Part shown: positions 18,116-25,869 of the stretch, piece after piece
Numbering within the stretch: the first letter of the stretch is position 1
Layout of the letters: each line of letters begins with the position of its first letter
From: Microbacterium sp. 11MF
GTDB lineage: Bacteria; Actinomycetota; Actinomycetes; Actinomycetales; Microbacteriaceae
Reading direction: 5' to 3'
Assembly (NCBI RefSeq): GCF_000383475.1
Contig: NZ_KB911459.1
Coordinates: 1,006,467 to 1,070,466, forward strand
Length of the DNA: 64,000 bases
Notes under the pieces: generated by a model
Databases searched by the model: none
Seen by the model: the letters and a program-made list of their open reading frames with translations, nothing else
Told to the model about the DNA's origin: nothing
Translations under genes and position numbers: made by a program

Positions 18116-19399
18116 TCAGTTGTTGAGGATCACGTCCGCCTCGGCGAAGAACTCGTCCACCGCGGCATCCACCGACTTCGTTCCGAGCCCGAGTTCCTTG
18201 CCCAGATCCCAGAACTTCTGCTCGAGCGAGCCGTATCCCACGACCGCCGGCGGCGGGGCGTCGCCGATCCGGTCGGAGACCGACTCGATGTAGTCCGCGA
18301 CCTGCTGATCGGGCCCTTCGAGCTTCGTGCCCTCCAGCTTGCTGCTGGATGCCGGGAAGCCGAGGGTCGTGCCGAAGATCTCCCCCGCCTCCGGGCTGTT
18401 GACGACGTAGTCGAGGAAGATCGCGGCGGCCTCGGGGTGCTTCGTCCGCGAGGAGATCGCGACCTGCAGACCGCCCTGGCGGTAGAGGTCCTTCGCCCCG
18501 GCATCCGTCGTCGGCGGAGCCACGATCGCGATGGACGACGCACCCGAATCGGCCAGGTACCCGCCGAGGAAGTTGCTCCAGCTCATCTCACTGAGCGTCC
18601 GGGTCGAGCCGAAGCCCGAGATGGGACTGATCTCCTCGAGCTGCTGCTGGGGAATGGTGATCCCGTCGCGCAGCGGCGCTCCGGACTCCCAGAATGTCGC
18701 CAACTCGTCCTTCGTGAAGCCGAGCTCACCGTCGTCGGTGTACAGCGCCTTCCCCGCGGCGCGAAGCTGCAGCTCGAACACCTGGATGCGCTGCGTGTAA
18801 TCGGTCCCGCCGAAGGGGTCGCCGCCGGTCTTCTCTGTCACCTCGGCGAGCCAGTCATCGAACTCCTCGAACGACGAGCCCGCCGCCGGGAGCTCGAGAC
18901 CCGCCTTCTTCAAGAGGTCCTCGTTCACGAAGTTCGCCCAGAGGCTGTAACCGGTCGGGAGGGAGTACTGCGTGCCGTCCAATCGGCCCGTGCCGAGCAG
19001 GCTGTCGTCGAACGTCGTGACATCGATCTGATCGGCCACCTCGTTCAGATCGAGGATCGCACCACTCTCGCCGTACTGGCGCAGGTAGCTGTCCGAGAAC
19101 TGGAAGACGTCTGGGAGACTGCCGCTCGCTGCCTCGACCTGCCGCTGCTCCCAGTAGCTCGGGAAGTCCGTGAACGTCGTCTTGATCGTGATGTTCGGGT
19201 GCTCTTCGTTGAAGGCCTCGATGAGCTTCGCGTAGCGAGCCGCACGGTCGTCGTTGCCCCACCACGCGAAATCGAGGGAGACCTTCTCATCAGGGTCGAA
19301 CGAACCGCCCGACTGAGACGTGGCAGGGGTGCAGCCGACCAGCGAGACAGCGAAAACGGCTGCGGCCGCCCAGGCGGCGGTCGTACGGATGCGGGACAT
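18116..19399 (-). CDS. Extracellular sugar-binding lipoprotein of an ABC transporter (family 1)
   Basis: A 427-residue family 1 solute-binding protein. The start is the ATG at 19399, which has an AAAGGACG ribosome site; the longer frame adds 36 residues running through the operator. A lipoprotein signal ends with lipobox VSLVGC (Cys23). Mature features are LIEAFNEEHPNITIKTTFTD near residue 60, LPDVFQFSDSYLRQYGE near 95, and TGYSLWANFVNEDLLKKAG near 148. It would capture a sugar outside the membrane and hand it to permeases, but no permease or ATPase gene adjoins it. A LacI-type operator lies 40 bp upstream. Confidence 0.9.
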   Translation of the reverse strand: MSRIRTTAAWAAAAVFAVSLVGCTPATSQSGGSFDPDEKVSLDFAWWGNDDRAARYAKLIEAFNEEHPNITIKTTFTDFPSYWEQRQVEAASGSLPDVFQFSDSYLRQYGESGAILDLNEVADQIDVTTFDDSLLGTGRLDGTQYSLPTGYSLWANFVNEDLLKKAGLELPAAGSSFEEFDDWLAEVTEKTGGDPFGGTDYTQRIQVFELQLRAAGKALYTDDGELGFTKDELATFWESGAPLRDGITIPQQQLEEISPISGFGSTRTLSEMSWSNFLGGYLADSGASSIAIVAPPTTDAGAKDLYRQGGLQVAISSRTKHPEAAAIFLDYVVNSPEAGEIFGTTLGFPASSSKLEGTKLEGPDQQVADYIESVSDRIGDAPPPAVVGYGSLEQKFWDLGKELGLGTKSVDAAVDEFFAEADVILNN

Positions 19400-19438
19400 C
19401 GTCGTCCTTTCTCGTCCTTCGTTGGACGGAGACAGTGT

Positions 19439-19452
19439 GGAAAGCGCTTCCC
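19439..19452 (-). promoter_or_regulatory. LacI-family sugar repressor operator
   Basis: The minus strand reads GGGAAGCGCTTTCC, near-perfectly symmetric about the central CG and matching the form of many LacI-family operators (arms around AGCGCT). It lies 39 bp before the lipoprotein start. No LacI-type gene is in this window. Confidence 0.65.
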
Positions 19453-19520
19453 GCTCAACGTAGGGCAGCCGGCCGAGAATGCACAAGCAGAAAATGAAAC
19501 GTGTCACGAACGACGACGAA

Positions 19521-19549
19521 GGGCGCCGCGGGTAATCCCGCGACGCCCT
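19521..19549 (-). terminator. Terminator of the ammonium transporter gene
   Basis: GGGCG-CCGCGGG (19521-19532) pairs with CCCGCG-A-CGCCC (19537-19548) around TAAT. It lies 18 bp past the transporter stop and separates it from the sugar-binding protein gene. Confidence 0.65.
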
Positions 19550-19566
19550 CCGTGTGTTGTGACGGC

Positions 19567-20835
19567 TCAGACCTTGGCGTCCTCCAGGACGTAGCCGGCC
19601 TCACCGTGCACGATCGTGTCGATACCGGCGATCTCGTCCTCGTTCTTGACGCGGAAGCCGATGGTCTTCTCGATCGCGAAGCCGATGATGAAGGCGAGCA
19701 CGAAGGAGTAGATCAGCACGGCGAAGGCCGCGATCGCCTGGACGATCAGCTGCGAGGCGTCTCCGCCCATGAACAGTCCCGTGCCGCGGGCGAAGAACCC
19801 GAGGTACAGCGTTCCGATCAGACCACCGACGAGGTGGATGCCGACCACGTCGAGCGAGTCGTCGAAACCGAGCTTGAACTTCAGCTCGATCGCGAGGGCG
19901 CAGACGGCACCGGTGATGATGCCGAGGACGATGGCCCAGATGGGGTCCAGCGAACCGCAGGCGGGGGTGATGGCGACCAGACCTGCGACGGCACCCGAGG
20001 CGGCACCGACCGACGTCGGCTTGCCGTCCTTGATCTTCTCGACGACGAGCCACCCGAGCAGCGCCGCCGCCGGAGCGGCGATCGTGTTCACGAAGGCGAG
20101 CGCAGCGGTGTTGTCGGCCGCGAGCTCGGACCCGGCGTTGAAGCCGAACCAACCGAACCACAGGAGGCCGGCGCCGAGGAGGACGAACGGCGGGTTGTGG
20201 GGGACGTGGACGCCCTTCTGGAAGCCGACGCGCTTGCCGAGGACGAGCGCGAGGGCGAGAGCCGCCGCACCGGCGTTGATGTGGACCGCGGTGCCGCCGG
20301 CGAAGTCGATGACGCCGACGCCGAAGACGTCCTGCAGACCGTGGGTGATCCAGCCGCCGTATTCGAACGATCCGTCGTCAGCGAGACCGAAGTTGAAGAC
20401 CCAGCTGGCAACCGGGAAGTAGACGACGGTCGCCCAGACACCCGCGAAGATCATCCACGCACCGAACTTGGCCCGATCGGCGATCGCGCCAGAGACCAGA
20501 GCGACGGTGATGATGGCGAACGTCGCCTGGAAGGCGATGAAGGCCAGCTCGGGGTAGCTTGCCCCGTCAGCGAGCTCCAGTGCGTTGCTCAGGCCTATCG
20601 CTCCGCCATCGATGGCCCACGGGAAGACCGTTCCCGACTCGCCCGGGAACGCGATGGCGTAGCCGTAGAGCACCCACAGGACGCCGATGAGGCCGAGTGC
20701 GCCGAAGGACATCATCATCATGCTGATGACGCTCTTCGCCTTGACGAGGCCGCCGTAGAAGAACGCGAGACCTGGGGTCATCAGCAGGACTAGTGCGGCC
20801 GCGATGAGTATGAATGCGGTGTTGCCTTGATCCAT
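19567..20835 (-). CDS. amtB: Ammonium transporter, Amt family
   Basis: A 422-residue polytopic membrane protein of the Amt/Mep/Rh family with about eleven helices, conducting ammonium into the cell. Conserved parts are FFYGGLVKAKSVISMMMMSF near residue 27, FAGGTAVHINAGAAALALAL near 182, and the pore region VVGIHLVGGLIGTLYLG near 325, with the pore histidines in the two latter segments. No GlnK/GlnD genes follow, unlike in many actinobacteria. A GlnR-type box upstream indicates nitrogen control. Confidence 0.96.
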   Translation of the reverse strand: MDQGNTAFILIAAALVLLMTPGLAFFYGGLVKAKSVISMMMMSFGALGLIGVLWVLYGYAIAFPGESGTVFPWAIDGGAIGLSNALELADGASYPELAFIAFQATFAIITVALVSGAIADRAKFGAWMIFAGVWATVVYFPVASWVFNFGLADDGSFEYGGWITHGLQDVFGVGVIDFAGGTAVHINAGAAALALALVLGKRVGFQKGVHVPHNPPFVLLGAGLLWFGWFGFNAGSELAADNTAALAFVNTIAAPAAALLGWLVVEKIKDGKPTSVGAASGAVAGLVAITPACGSLDPIWAIVLGIITGAVCALAIELKFKLGFDDSLDVVGIHLVGGLIGTLYLGFFARGTGLFMGGDASQLIVQAIAAFAVLIYSFVLAFIIGFAIEKTIGFRVKNEDEIAGIDTIVHGEAGYVLEDAKV

Positions 20836-20901
20836 CTCGAAGGGAACCTCTCTGCAGGGACGCAGGTGTAGCGTCGGGTGCCCCCAGTGTCGGGGTCCGC
20901 G

Positions 20902-20940
20902 GTTTCGCCCGGAGGCGCGTCCGTGTTTCGCGCCGGTTAC
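20902..20940 (-). promoter_or_regulatory. GlnR-type nitrogen box upstream of the ammonium transporter
   Basis: Minus strand: GTAAC (20936-20940), exactly six bases, GAAAC (20925-20929), then a poorer half and a second GAAAC (20902-20906). The first pair fits the GlnR a-b site exactly; the second is one base out of register. It ends 66 bp before the start codon. Confidence 0.5.
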
Positions 20941-20960
20941 GAGGGTGGCGACGAGGTAAA

Positions 20961-20996
20961 CATCAGGTTTCCCGGCACTCCGAGAAGAACCTGATG
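20961..20996 (-). terminator. Hairpin after zapE
   Basis: CATCAGGTT (20961-20969) pairs exactly with AACCTGATG (20988-20996), with partial pairing inside the 18-base loop. On the minus strand it begins five bases after the zapE stop and is followed by TTTACC, so a weak terminator is most likely. Confidence 0.5.
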
Positions 20997-21000
20997 CTGC

Positions 21001-22032
21001 TTACGAGTGGGTGAGAGCGACCAGTCGCGAGACGGCGCGGAGGTACTTCTTGCGGTACCCGCCCGCGAGCATGTCCTCGCGGAACACCGAGTCCAGGGCC
21101 ACGCCTGTCGCGCGGATCGGGATCTGCGCGTCGTAGGCCCGGTCGACGAACGCCACGAACCGGAGCGCGGCAGCCTGATCATCGAAACCGACCACGTTCC
21201 GCAGACCGATCGCTCCGATGCCCTCGATGAGGCGGATGTAGCGCGACGGGTGCACCGACGCCAGGTGACCGATGAAGGCGCTGAAGTCGTCATCGGAGAC
21301 GAGGGCGGATGCCGCGGCATCCGTCATCGCGCTCTCGTAGGCGGCGTCGTCGAGGACCACGGCGTGGCCGTCGACGGCTCGCTGCCGGTAGTCGGTGCCG
21401 TCGATGCGGATCGTCTGGAAGTGCTCGGACATCGCCTGGATCTCGCGGAGGAAGTCCTGCGCGGCGAAACGCCCCTCACCGAGGGCGTTCGGCGGTGTGT
21501 TCGAGGTCGCGGCGAGCTTCGTGCCGGTCGGCACCAGCTCGGCGATCAGTCGGGTCATCACCATCGTGTCGCCCGGGTCGTCGAGCTCGAACTCGTCGAT
21601 GCAGAGGAGGTCGGCGCCGCGGAACAGCTCGACCGTCTTCTGATACCCCAGCGCGCCGACGAGGGCGGTGTATTCGATGAACGAGCCGAAGTACTTCCGA
21701 CGGGCCGGCGTCGCGTGGTAGATCGCGGCGAGGAGGTGGGTCTTGCCGACGCCGAACCCACCGTCGAGGTAGACGCCGGGCTTCATCGGAGCCTCGCGCT
21801 TGGCCCGGCGGAAGAACCCGCCGCGGGCCGCGGGGGCCCCGCGGCCCGAGCTGAACACCTCGAGCAGGTCCTTCGCCCCCTGCTGAGACGGGTAGGACTC
21901 GTCGGCACGGTAGGTCGCGAAGGTCGCGTGATCGAACTGCGGAGGCGGTACGAGTGCGGCGACCATCTCGGCTCCGCTCACCTTCGGATCGCGTTCGCTC
22001 AGATGAGTGGTTCCGGAGGAGGTGACAGGCAC
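21001..22032 (-). CDS. zapE: Cell division protein ZapE (AFG1-like ATPase)
   Basis: A 343-residue AFG1/ZapE-family P-loop ATPase, linked in proteobacteria to constriction of the Z ring and in mitochondria to protein quality control. Walker A is GGFGVGKTHLLAAI near residue 93 (preceded by KPGVYLDGG), Walker B is LLCIDEFELDDPGD near 145, and a sensor asparagine lies in LAATSNTPPNALGEG near 177. FIGHLASVHPSRY near 251 is a family segment. The GTG at 22032 is supported by a leaderless TAGGCT box. Confidence 0.93.
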   Translation of the reverse strand: MPVTSSGTTHLSERDPKVSGAEMVAALVPPPQFDHATFATYRADESYPSQQGAKDLLEVFSSGRGAPAARGGFFRRAKREAPMKPGVYLDGGFGVGKTHLLAAIYHATPARRKYFGSFIEYTALVGALGYQKTVELFRGADLLCIDEFELDDPGDTMVMTRLIAELVPTGTKLAATSNTPPNALGEGRFAAQDFLREIQAMSEHFQTIRIDGTDYRQRAVDGHAVVLDDAAYESAMTDAAASALVSDDDFSAFIGHLASVHPSRYIRLIEGIGAIGLRNVVGFDDQAAALRFVAFVDRAYDAQIPIRATGVALDSVFREDMLAGGYRKKYLRAVSRLVALTHS

Positions 22033-22044
22033 CCGTCAAGCCTA
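22033..22044 (-). promoter_or_regulatory. Leaderless -10 element for zapE
   Basis: TAGGCT (22039-22044, minus strand), six bases, GTG. The divergent reductase gene has a weaker GAGGAT box six bases before its GTG. Confidence 0.55.
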
Positions 22045-22086
22045 GTCACCCGGGCAGGCGTCCTCGCCGCGTGCGAGGATGGCCGG

Positions 22087-22791
22087 GTGTGGGTCACAGA
22101 GGTGTTGCCGTCATCCGGAGAGCGAGTGGATGCCGCGAGCGCGGACGGCCGTCGCTGGATCGCCGATCGGTACGCGCCCGCTCAGGAGAACTGGGTCCGG
22201 CTCAACATGATCACGTCCCTGACGGGATCCGCGGTCGGGCCCGACGGCACGAGCGACACGCTCACCAACCGCGCCGACCGGGCGATCCTGGGCGTCATCC
22301 GCGCCAGCGCCGATGCGATCATCGTCGGCGCCGAGACCGTGCGGGCAGAGGGCTACCTGCTCCCCCGTCGCTCGCGACTGGCGGTGATCACCGGCTCCGG
22401 AGACCTCGCCGGTCACCGCCTCGACCCGGATCCGGACGGCCCCGACGACCAGGTGCTGCTCGTCATGCCCGAGGGTGCGGAGCCGCCCCCGGCTGCCCAC
22501 GGTGTCACCGTGGTGCCCGTCGCGGCGAGCGAGGGGCGGATGTCGGCCACCGGCATCCTGTCATCCCTCATCGAGCGAGGGCTGCGCCACATCGTGTGCG
22601 AGGGCGGCCCCACCCTGGCGGCCCAGTTCGCAGCGGACGACCTGATCGACGAGTACTGCGTCACCGCCGCACCGCATCTGGTTCCCACGGCCGGGCCGTT
22701 CCTGCCCCTTCGTCGACCGATCGACACGTGGCCGGCCGGCGTCCTCGTCGACGACGACGGCTTCAGCTACCTGCGGCTCCGGCGACGCTGA
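22087..22791 (+). CDS. RibD C-terminal-type pyrimidine/dihydrofolate reductase
   Basis: A 234-residue protein with the RibD C-terminal reductase fold: VRLNMITSLTGSAVGPDGTS near residue 38, ADAIIVGAETVRAEGYLLP near 77, and HIVCEGGPTLAAQFAADDLI near 169, the last being the NADPH-binding GGP segment. It lacks the deaminase half of RibD and stands outside a riboflavin operon, so it may act in riboflavin synthesis or on another pteridine-like substrate. The GTG at 22087 is chosen; the longer frame runs over zapE. Its 3' end overlaps the hydrolase gene by 29 bp. Confidence 0.85.
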   Translation: MWVTEVLPSSGERVDAASADGRRWIADRYAPAQENWVRLNMITSLTGSAVGPDGTSDTLTNRADRAILGVIRASADAIIVGAETVRAEGYLLPRRSRLAVITGSGDLAGHRLDPDPDGPDDQVLLVMPEGAEPPPAAHGVTVVPVAASEGRMSATGILSSLIERGLRHIVCEGGPTLAAQFAADDLIDEYCVTAAPHLVPTAGPFLPLRRPIDTWPAGVLVDDDGFSYLRLRRR

Positions 22792-24001
22792 GCCCTCGCG
22801 CGTCGAGCCATTCGCGGATGCGGCTCGTCCAGCGCTCCTCGTCGTAGTTCCACAGCTTCGTGTGGCGGGCACCCTCGAACTCCTCGAGCTCGATGAGGTC
22901 GGGGCGCAGGTCGCGGAGATCCCGCGAAGCCTGCGCGGGGACGAAGTCGTCTCCGTCGCTGTGCAGGATCAGCGTCGGCGTCACGAGATCACGGGCCTGG
23001 GCGAGAACGTCGAGACGGTCCCAGGAGATCGGGTCGGCGGCGCCGGTCAGCGGGGACGCCCACCGACGAGTCAGAGCATCGAGGGCCACTCGGGTCAGCG
23101 GACGAGGGATGCCGCTGAGGGCCGCGTGGTGGCTGAGCACTTGGCGCCAGTCCACGACGGGGGAATCGAGGACGACCCCGCCGATCAGGTCGCGGTGAGC
23201 GGAGTTGACCGCGAGCTGCATCGCGATGGCGCCGCCCATGGACCACCCGACCAACACGATGCGTCGGGCTCCGGCCCGACGGGCGTAGCCGATCGCGCGA
23301 TCGACGTCGCGCCACTCCGTCGCCCCGAGGGCCGACGTGCCCCCTCTGCTCCGGGGAGCGTCGGGGTCGTTCCGGTAGGAGGCCAGGATCGATGTGATCC
23401 CCGCCGCATGGAACAGCGGCACGCCACGCAGCGTCTCGGCGCGCGTCGTGCCTCGACCGTGGATGTGGACCGCCCACACGTCTTCGGTTGGGGCGGCATC
23501 CTCGGACGCAGCGCCCGGGAACACCCACGCAGGACAGACGCCGAGCGCTGTTCCGACCTCCACGCACTCGAAGGGGAGGTGGAGCTCGGCGGGGTCGGAG
23601 AAGTACCACCCGCTGAAGCCGGCGGCCGATGCCAGACTGTCGGACTCGTCGATCTGGGTCAGCAGCTTGCGCGTCACCGTCTCGCCGCGTGCGGAGAGCA
23701 CCGTGCCGAGCTTGACGTAGCTGTGCGTCCCGGTTGTGAAGAGGCCGTAGCGGCCCGGGAGGACCGTGTCGTCCGAGCGCGAGAGGGTGATCGTCTGCGC
23801 CGCGGTGTCGACGTCGATGATCGTCGTGTCGGGGACGCGTGCCGACGGGGTCACCACTCTCCGGGCGACGCCTCCGGCGAGGAGCGCCAGAAGCCCCGTC
23901 GCACTCACGAACGCGGTCGCGAGTGCGACCACCGTGCCTCGGAGGGCGATGACGGTTCCTTGCCGGGCGACGTCGGGAGCGGCGCGCCTGGAAGCCATCA
24001 T
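22763..24001 (-). CDS. Membrane-anchored alpha/beta hydrolase
   Basis: A 412-residue protein. A signal anchor at about residues 19-46 places the catalytic domain outside. The alpha/beta hydrolase core has nucleophile elbow VGWSMGGAIAM near residue 250, an acidic residue in ILHSDGDDFVP near 346, and His in GARHTKLW near 381. HIHGRGTTRAETLRG near residue 183 forms the oxyanion region. The substrate is unknown; an esterase or peptidase role is possible. The ATG at 24001 lies nine bases after TAGAGT, so the mRNA leader would be two or three bases. Confidence 0.85.
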   Translation of the reverse strand: MMASRRAAPDVARQGTVIALRGTVVALATAFVSATGLLALLAGGVARRVVTPSARVPDTTIIDVDTAAQTITLSRSDDTVLPGRYGLFTTGTHSYVKLGTVLSARGETVTRKLLTQIDESDSLASAAGFSGWYFSDPAELHLPFECVEVGTALGVCPAWVFPGAASEDAAPTEDVWAVHIHGRGTTRAETLRGVPLFHAAGITSILASYRNDPDAPRSRGGTSALGATEWRDVDRAIGYARRAGARRIVLVGWSMGGAIAMQLAVNSAHRDLIGGVVLDSPVVDWRQVLSHHAALSGIPRPLTRVALDALTRRWASPLTGAADPISWDRLDVLAQARDLVTPTLILHSDGDDFVPAQASRDLRDLRPDLIELEEFEGARHTKLWNYDEERWTSRIREWLDARGLSVAGAAGS

Positions 24002-24014
24002 GGTGCCCTCACTC

Positions 24015-24026
24015 TAGTCTGTCGCC
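24015..24026 (+). promoter_or_regulatory. Leaderless -10 element for the DUF3000 gene
   Basis: TAGTCT (24015-24020), six bases, GTG at 24027. On the other strand TAGAGT (24011-24016) serves the divergent hydrolase gene; the two -10 boxes share bases 24015-24016. Confidence 0.55.
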
Positions 24027-24608
24027 GTGACCGAACCTCCGTCCGCGACGCCGGATTTCCCCGCCGTCAGCGACGAGCTCCGCGCGCTGGGCTTCCGCGA
24101 CGACTTCGTGGTGCGCGAGATCGCCGCCCCCTCCTCGCTGGCTCCCGATGCCATCGCGTTCGCCGGCGACGTGCGTCCCGACGACGACGGCGAATCCCCG
24201 TACGGCACCGGACGCATCGTGATCCTCCACGACGCGTCCGAACCGGATGCCTGGGGCGGACCGTGGCGGATCGTCTGCTTCGCGCAGGCACCGCTCGAAC
24301 CCGAGATCGGCACCGACCCCCTTCTGGCCGACGTAGCCTGGTCTTGGCTGGTCGACGCCCTCGCCGCACGTGGAGCGACGTTCCACGCGGCATCCGGCAC
24401 AGCGACGAAGACCCTCTCGAAGGGATTCGGAACGCTGGCCGCGGAGGGCGACGGCGCGCAGATCGAGCTCCGCGCTTCGTGGTCCCCCGAGGGGGACGTC
24501 GCCAGTCATATGGATGCCTGGGGTGAGTTGGTCTGCATGTTGGCAGGCCTTCCCCCGGGCTCGGAGAACATCGCCGTGTTCGGCGGGCAGCGGAGTACAC
24601 GTGGCTGA
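24027..24608 (+). CDS. DUF3000-family protein
   Basis: A 193-residue soluble protein of the actinobacteria-specific DUF3000 family. Conserved-looking parts are VREIAAPSSLAPDAIAFAGD near residue 29, YGTGRIVILHDASEPDAWGG near 59, and ATKTLSKGFGTLA near 126 followed by ELRASWSP. The family nearly always precedes the RNase D gene; here the two overlap by 8 bp. Function unknown. Confidence 0.88.
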   Translation: MTEPPSATPDFPAVSDELRALGFRDDFVVREIAAPSSLAPDAIAFAGDVRPDDDGESPYGTGRIVILHDASEPDAWGGPWRIVCFAQAPLEPEIGTDPLLADVAWSWLVDALAARGATFHAASGTATKTLSKGFGTLAAEGDGAQIELRASWSPEGDVASHMDAWGELVCMLAGLPPGSENIAVFGGQRSTRG

Positions 24609-25797
24609 ATACGAGGTCATCGCCGATCAGGAGACGGCGGCGGCCGCAGCGTCGCGCCTGGCGGCCGGGCACGGTCCGGTCGCGGTCGACGTGGAGCGGG
24701 CGTCCGGGTTCCGGTACTCGCAGCGCGCCTATCTCATCCAGGTCTACCGTCGCGGGAGCGAGGTCTATCTCTTCGATCCGCCCGCGATCGGCGACCTGTC
24801 GGCGCTGCAGGCAGCGATCGGCGACGAAGAGTGGGTGCTCCACGCCGCGAGCCAGGATCTGCCGTCCCTCCGCGAGGCAGGTCTCGAGCCGCCCCGGATC
24901 TTCGACACGGAGCTCGCCGCCCGGCTTCTCGGCCATGAACGCGTCGGCCTCGGCGCCGTGGTGGAGCAGACGCTCGGGATCACCCTCGCCAAGGCGCACT
25001 CCGCTGCGGACTGGTCGACGCGCCCTCTGCCCCAGGGATGGCTGGAGTACGCGGCCCTCGACGTGCTGCACCTCATCGATGTGCGCGATGCCCTCGCAGC
25101 TGAGCTCGACGAGCATGAGAAGACCGGATTCGCCCAGGAGGAGTTCGAGGCCGTCCGCACGCGCGCACCCAAGCCCGCACGCGAGGAGCCGTGGCGTCGT
25201 CTCAGCGGACTGCACACCGTCCGCGGTCGTCGCGCCCTGGCGGTAGCCCGTGCCCTCTGGACGGCGCGCGAGGAGTATGCGCGGGAGGAGGATGTGTCTC
25301 CGGGCCGTTTGGTTCCCGACCGCTCCCTCGTCGCCGCCGTCATCGCCGACCCCGCGACGAAACAGGACCTCGCACGGGTCAAGGAGTTCACGGGTCGCGC
25401 GAGCCGCAATCAGCTGGATCGCTGGTGGGCGGCCATCGAGGCGGGACGAGCCGACCCCGCGCTTCCCTCCGAGCGCGGCCCGGGTGACGGGATGCCCCCG
25501 CCGCGCGCGTGGGCGGACCGCAACCCCGCCGCGGACGCACGTCTGAAGGCTGCCAAACCTGTCGTCGAGGCGCGCGCCGAAGAGCTGCACATGCCGACCG
25601 AGAACCTCCTGACGCCCGATCTCCTGCGTCGGGTCGCGTGGAATCCTCCCGCGGAGATCACCGCGGAATCAGTAGGTGAGGCCCTCCTCAACCTCGGCGC
25701 CCGGACCTGGCAGATTGAACAGACCGCACAGGTGATCGCCGCCGCCTTTGTGGATTCCGTGCAGAGCCCCGACGAACCGTCCGAGCCCGCTTCGTAG
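24601..25797 (+). CDS. Ribonuclease D (HRDC-domain 3'-5' exoribonuclease)
   Basis: A 398-residue protein. Residues about 1-190 are a DEDD 3'-5' exonuclease: Asp/Glu in VAVDVERASGFRY (near residue 24), LHAASQDLPSLREAG (near 80) and the YAALDVLHLIDVRD segment near 150. An HRDC domain follows (WRRLSGLHTVRGRRALAVAR near 197). A C-terminal extension (about 280-398) includes a second helical region. The family trims structured RNA 3' ends. The GTG at 24601 overlaps DUF3000 by 8 bp. A palindrome follows the stop codon. Confidence 0.93.
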   Translation: MAEYEVIADQETAAAAASRLAAGHGPVAVDVERASGFRYSQRAYLIQVYRRGSEVYLFDPPAIGDLSALQAAIGDEEWVLHAASQDLPSLREAGLEPPRIFDTELAARLLGHERVGLGAVVEQTLGITLAKAHSAADWSTRPLPQGWLEYAALDVLHLIDVRDALAAELDEHEKTGFAQEEFEAVRTRAPKPAREEPWRRLSGLHTVRGRRALAVARALWTAREEYAREEDVSPGRLVPDRSLVAAVIADPATKQDLARVKEFTGRASRNQLDRWWAAIEAGRADPALPSERGPGDGMPPPRAWADRNPAADARLKAAKPVVEARAEELHMPTENLLTPDLLRRVAWNPPAEITAESVGEALLNLGARTWQIEQTAQVIAAAFVDSVQSPDEPSEPAS

Positions 25798-25807
25798 GTT
25801 CGAACCA
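25798..25807. repeat. 10-bp palindrome GGTTCGAACC upstream of fadA-like gene
   Basis: A perfect palindrome touching the RNase D stop and lying just upstream of the -35 of the beta-oxidation operon. It could be half of, or a whole, TetR/FadR-type operator; no regulator is nearby. Confidence 0.35.
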
Positions 25808-25812
25808 ACCGA

Positions 25813-25841
25813 TTTTCACGGTCGGAGCGCCTCTCTAGGCT
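25813..25841 (+). promoter_or_regulatory. Promoter of the beta-oxidation operon
   Basis: -35 TTTTCA (25813-25818), 17-bp spacer, -10 TAGGCT (25836-25841), followed by a leader with GGAGG four bases before the GTG start at 25870. Confidence 0.5.
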
Positions 25842-25869
25842 GGGTGGGAACCCAATCTTTGGAGGCAAT

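Noticed and set aside
19400..19507. 36-residue N-terminal extension of the sugar-binding lipoprotein
   Set aside because: It would be encoded across the LacI-type operator and would bury the lipoprotein signal; the ATG at 19399 has a ribosome site.
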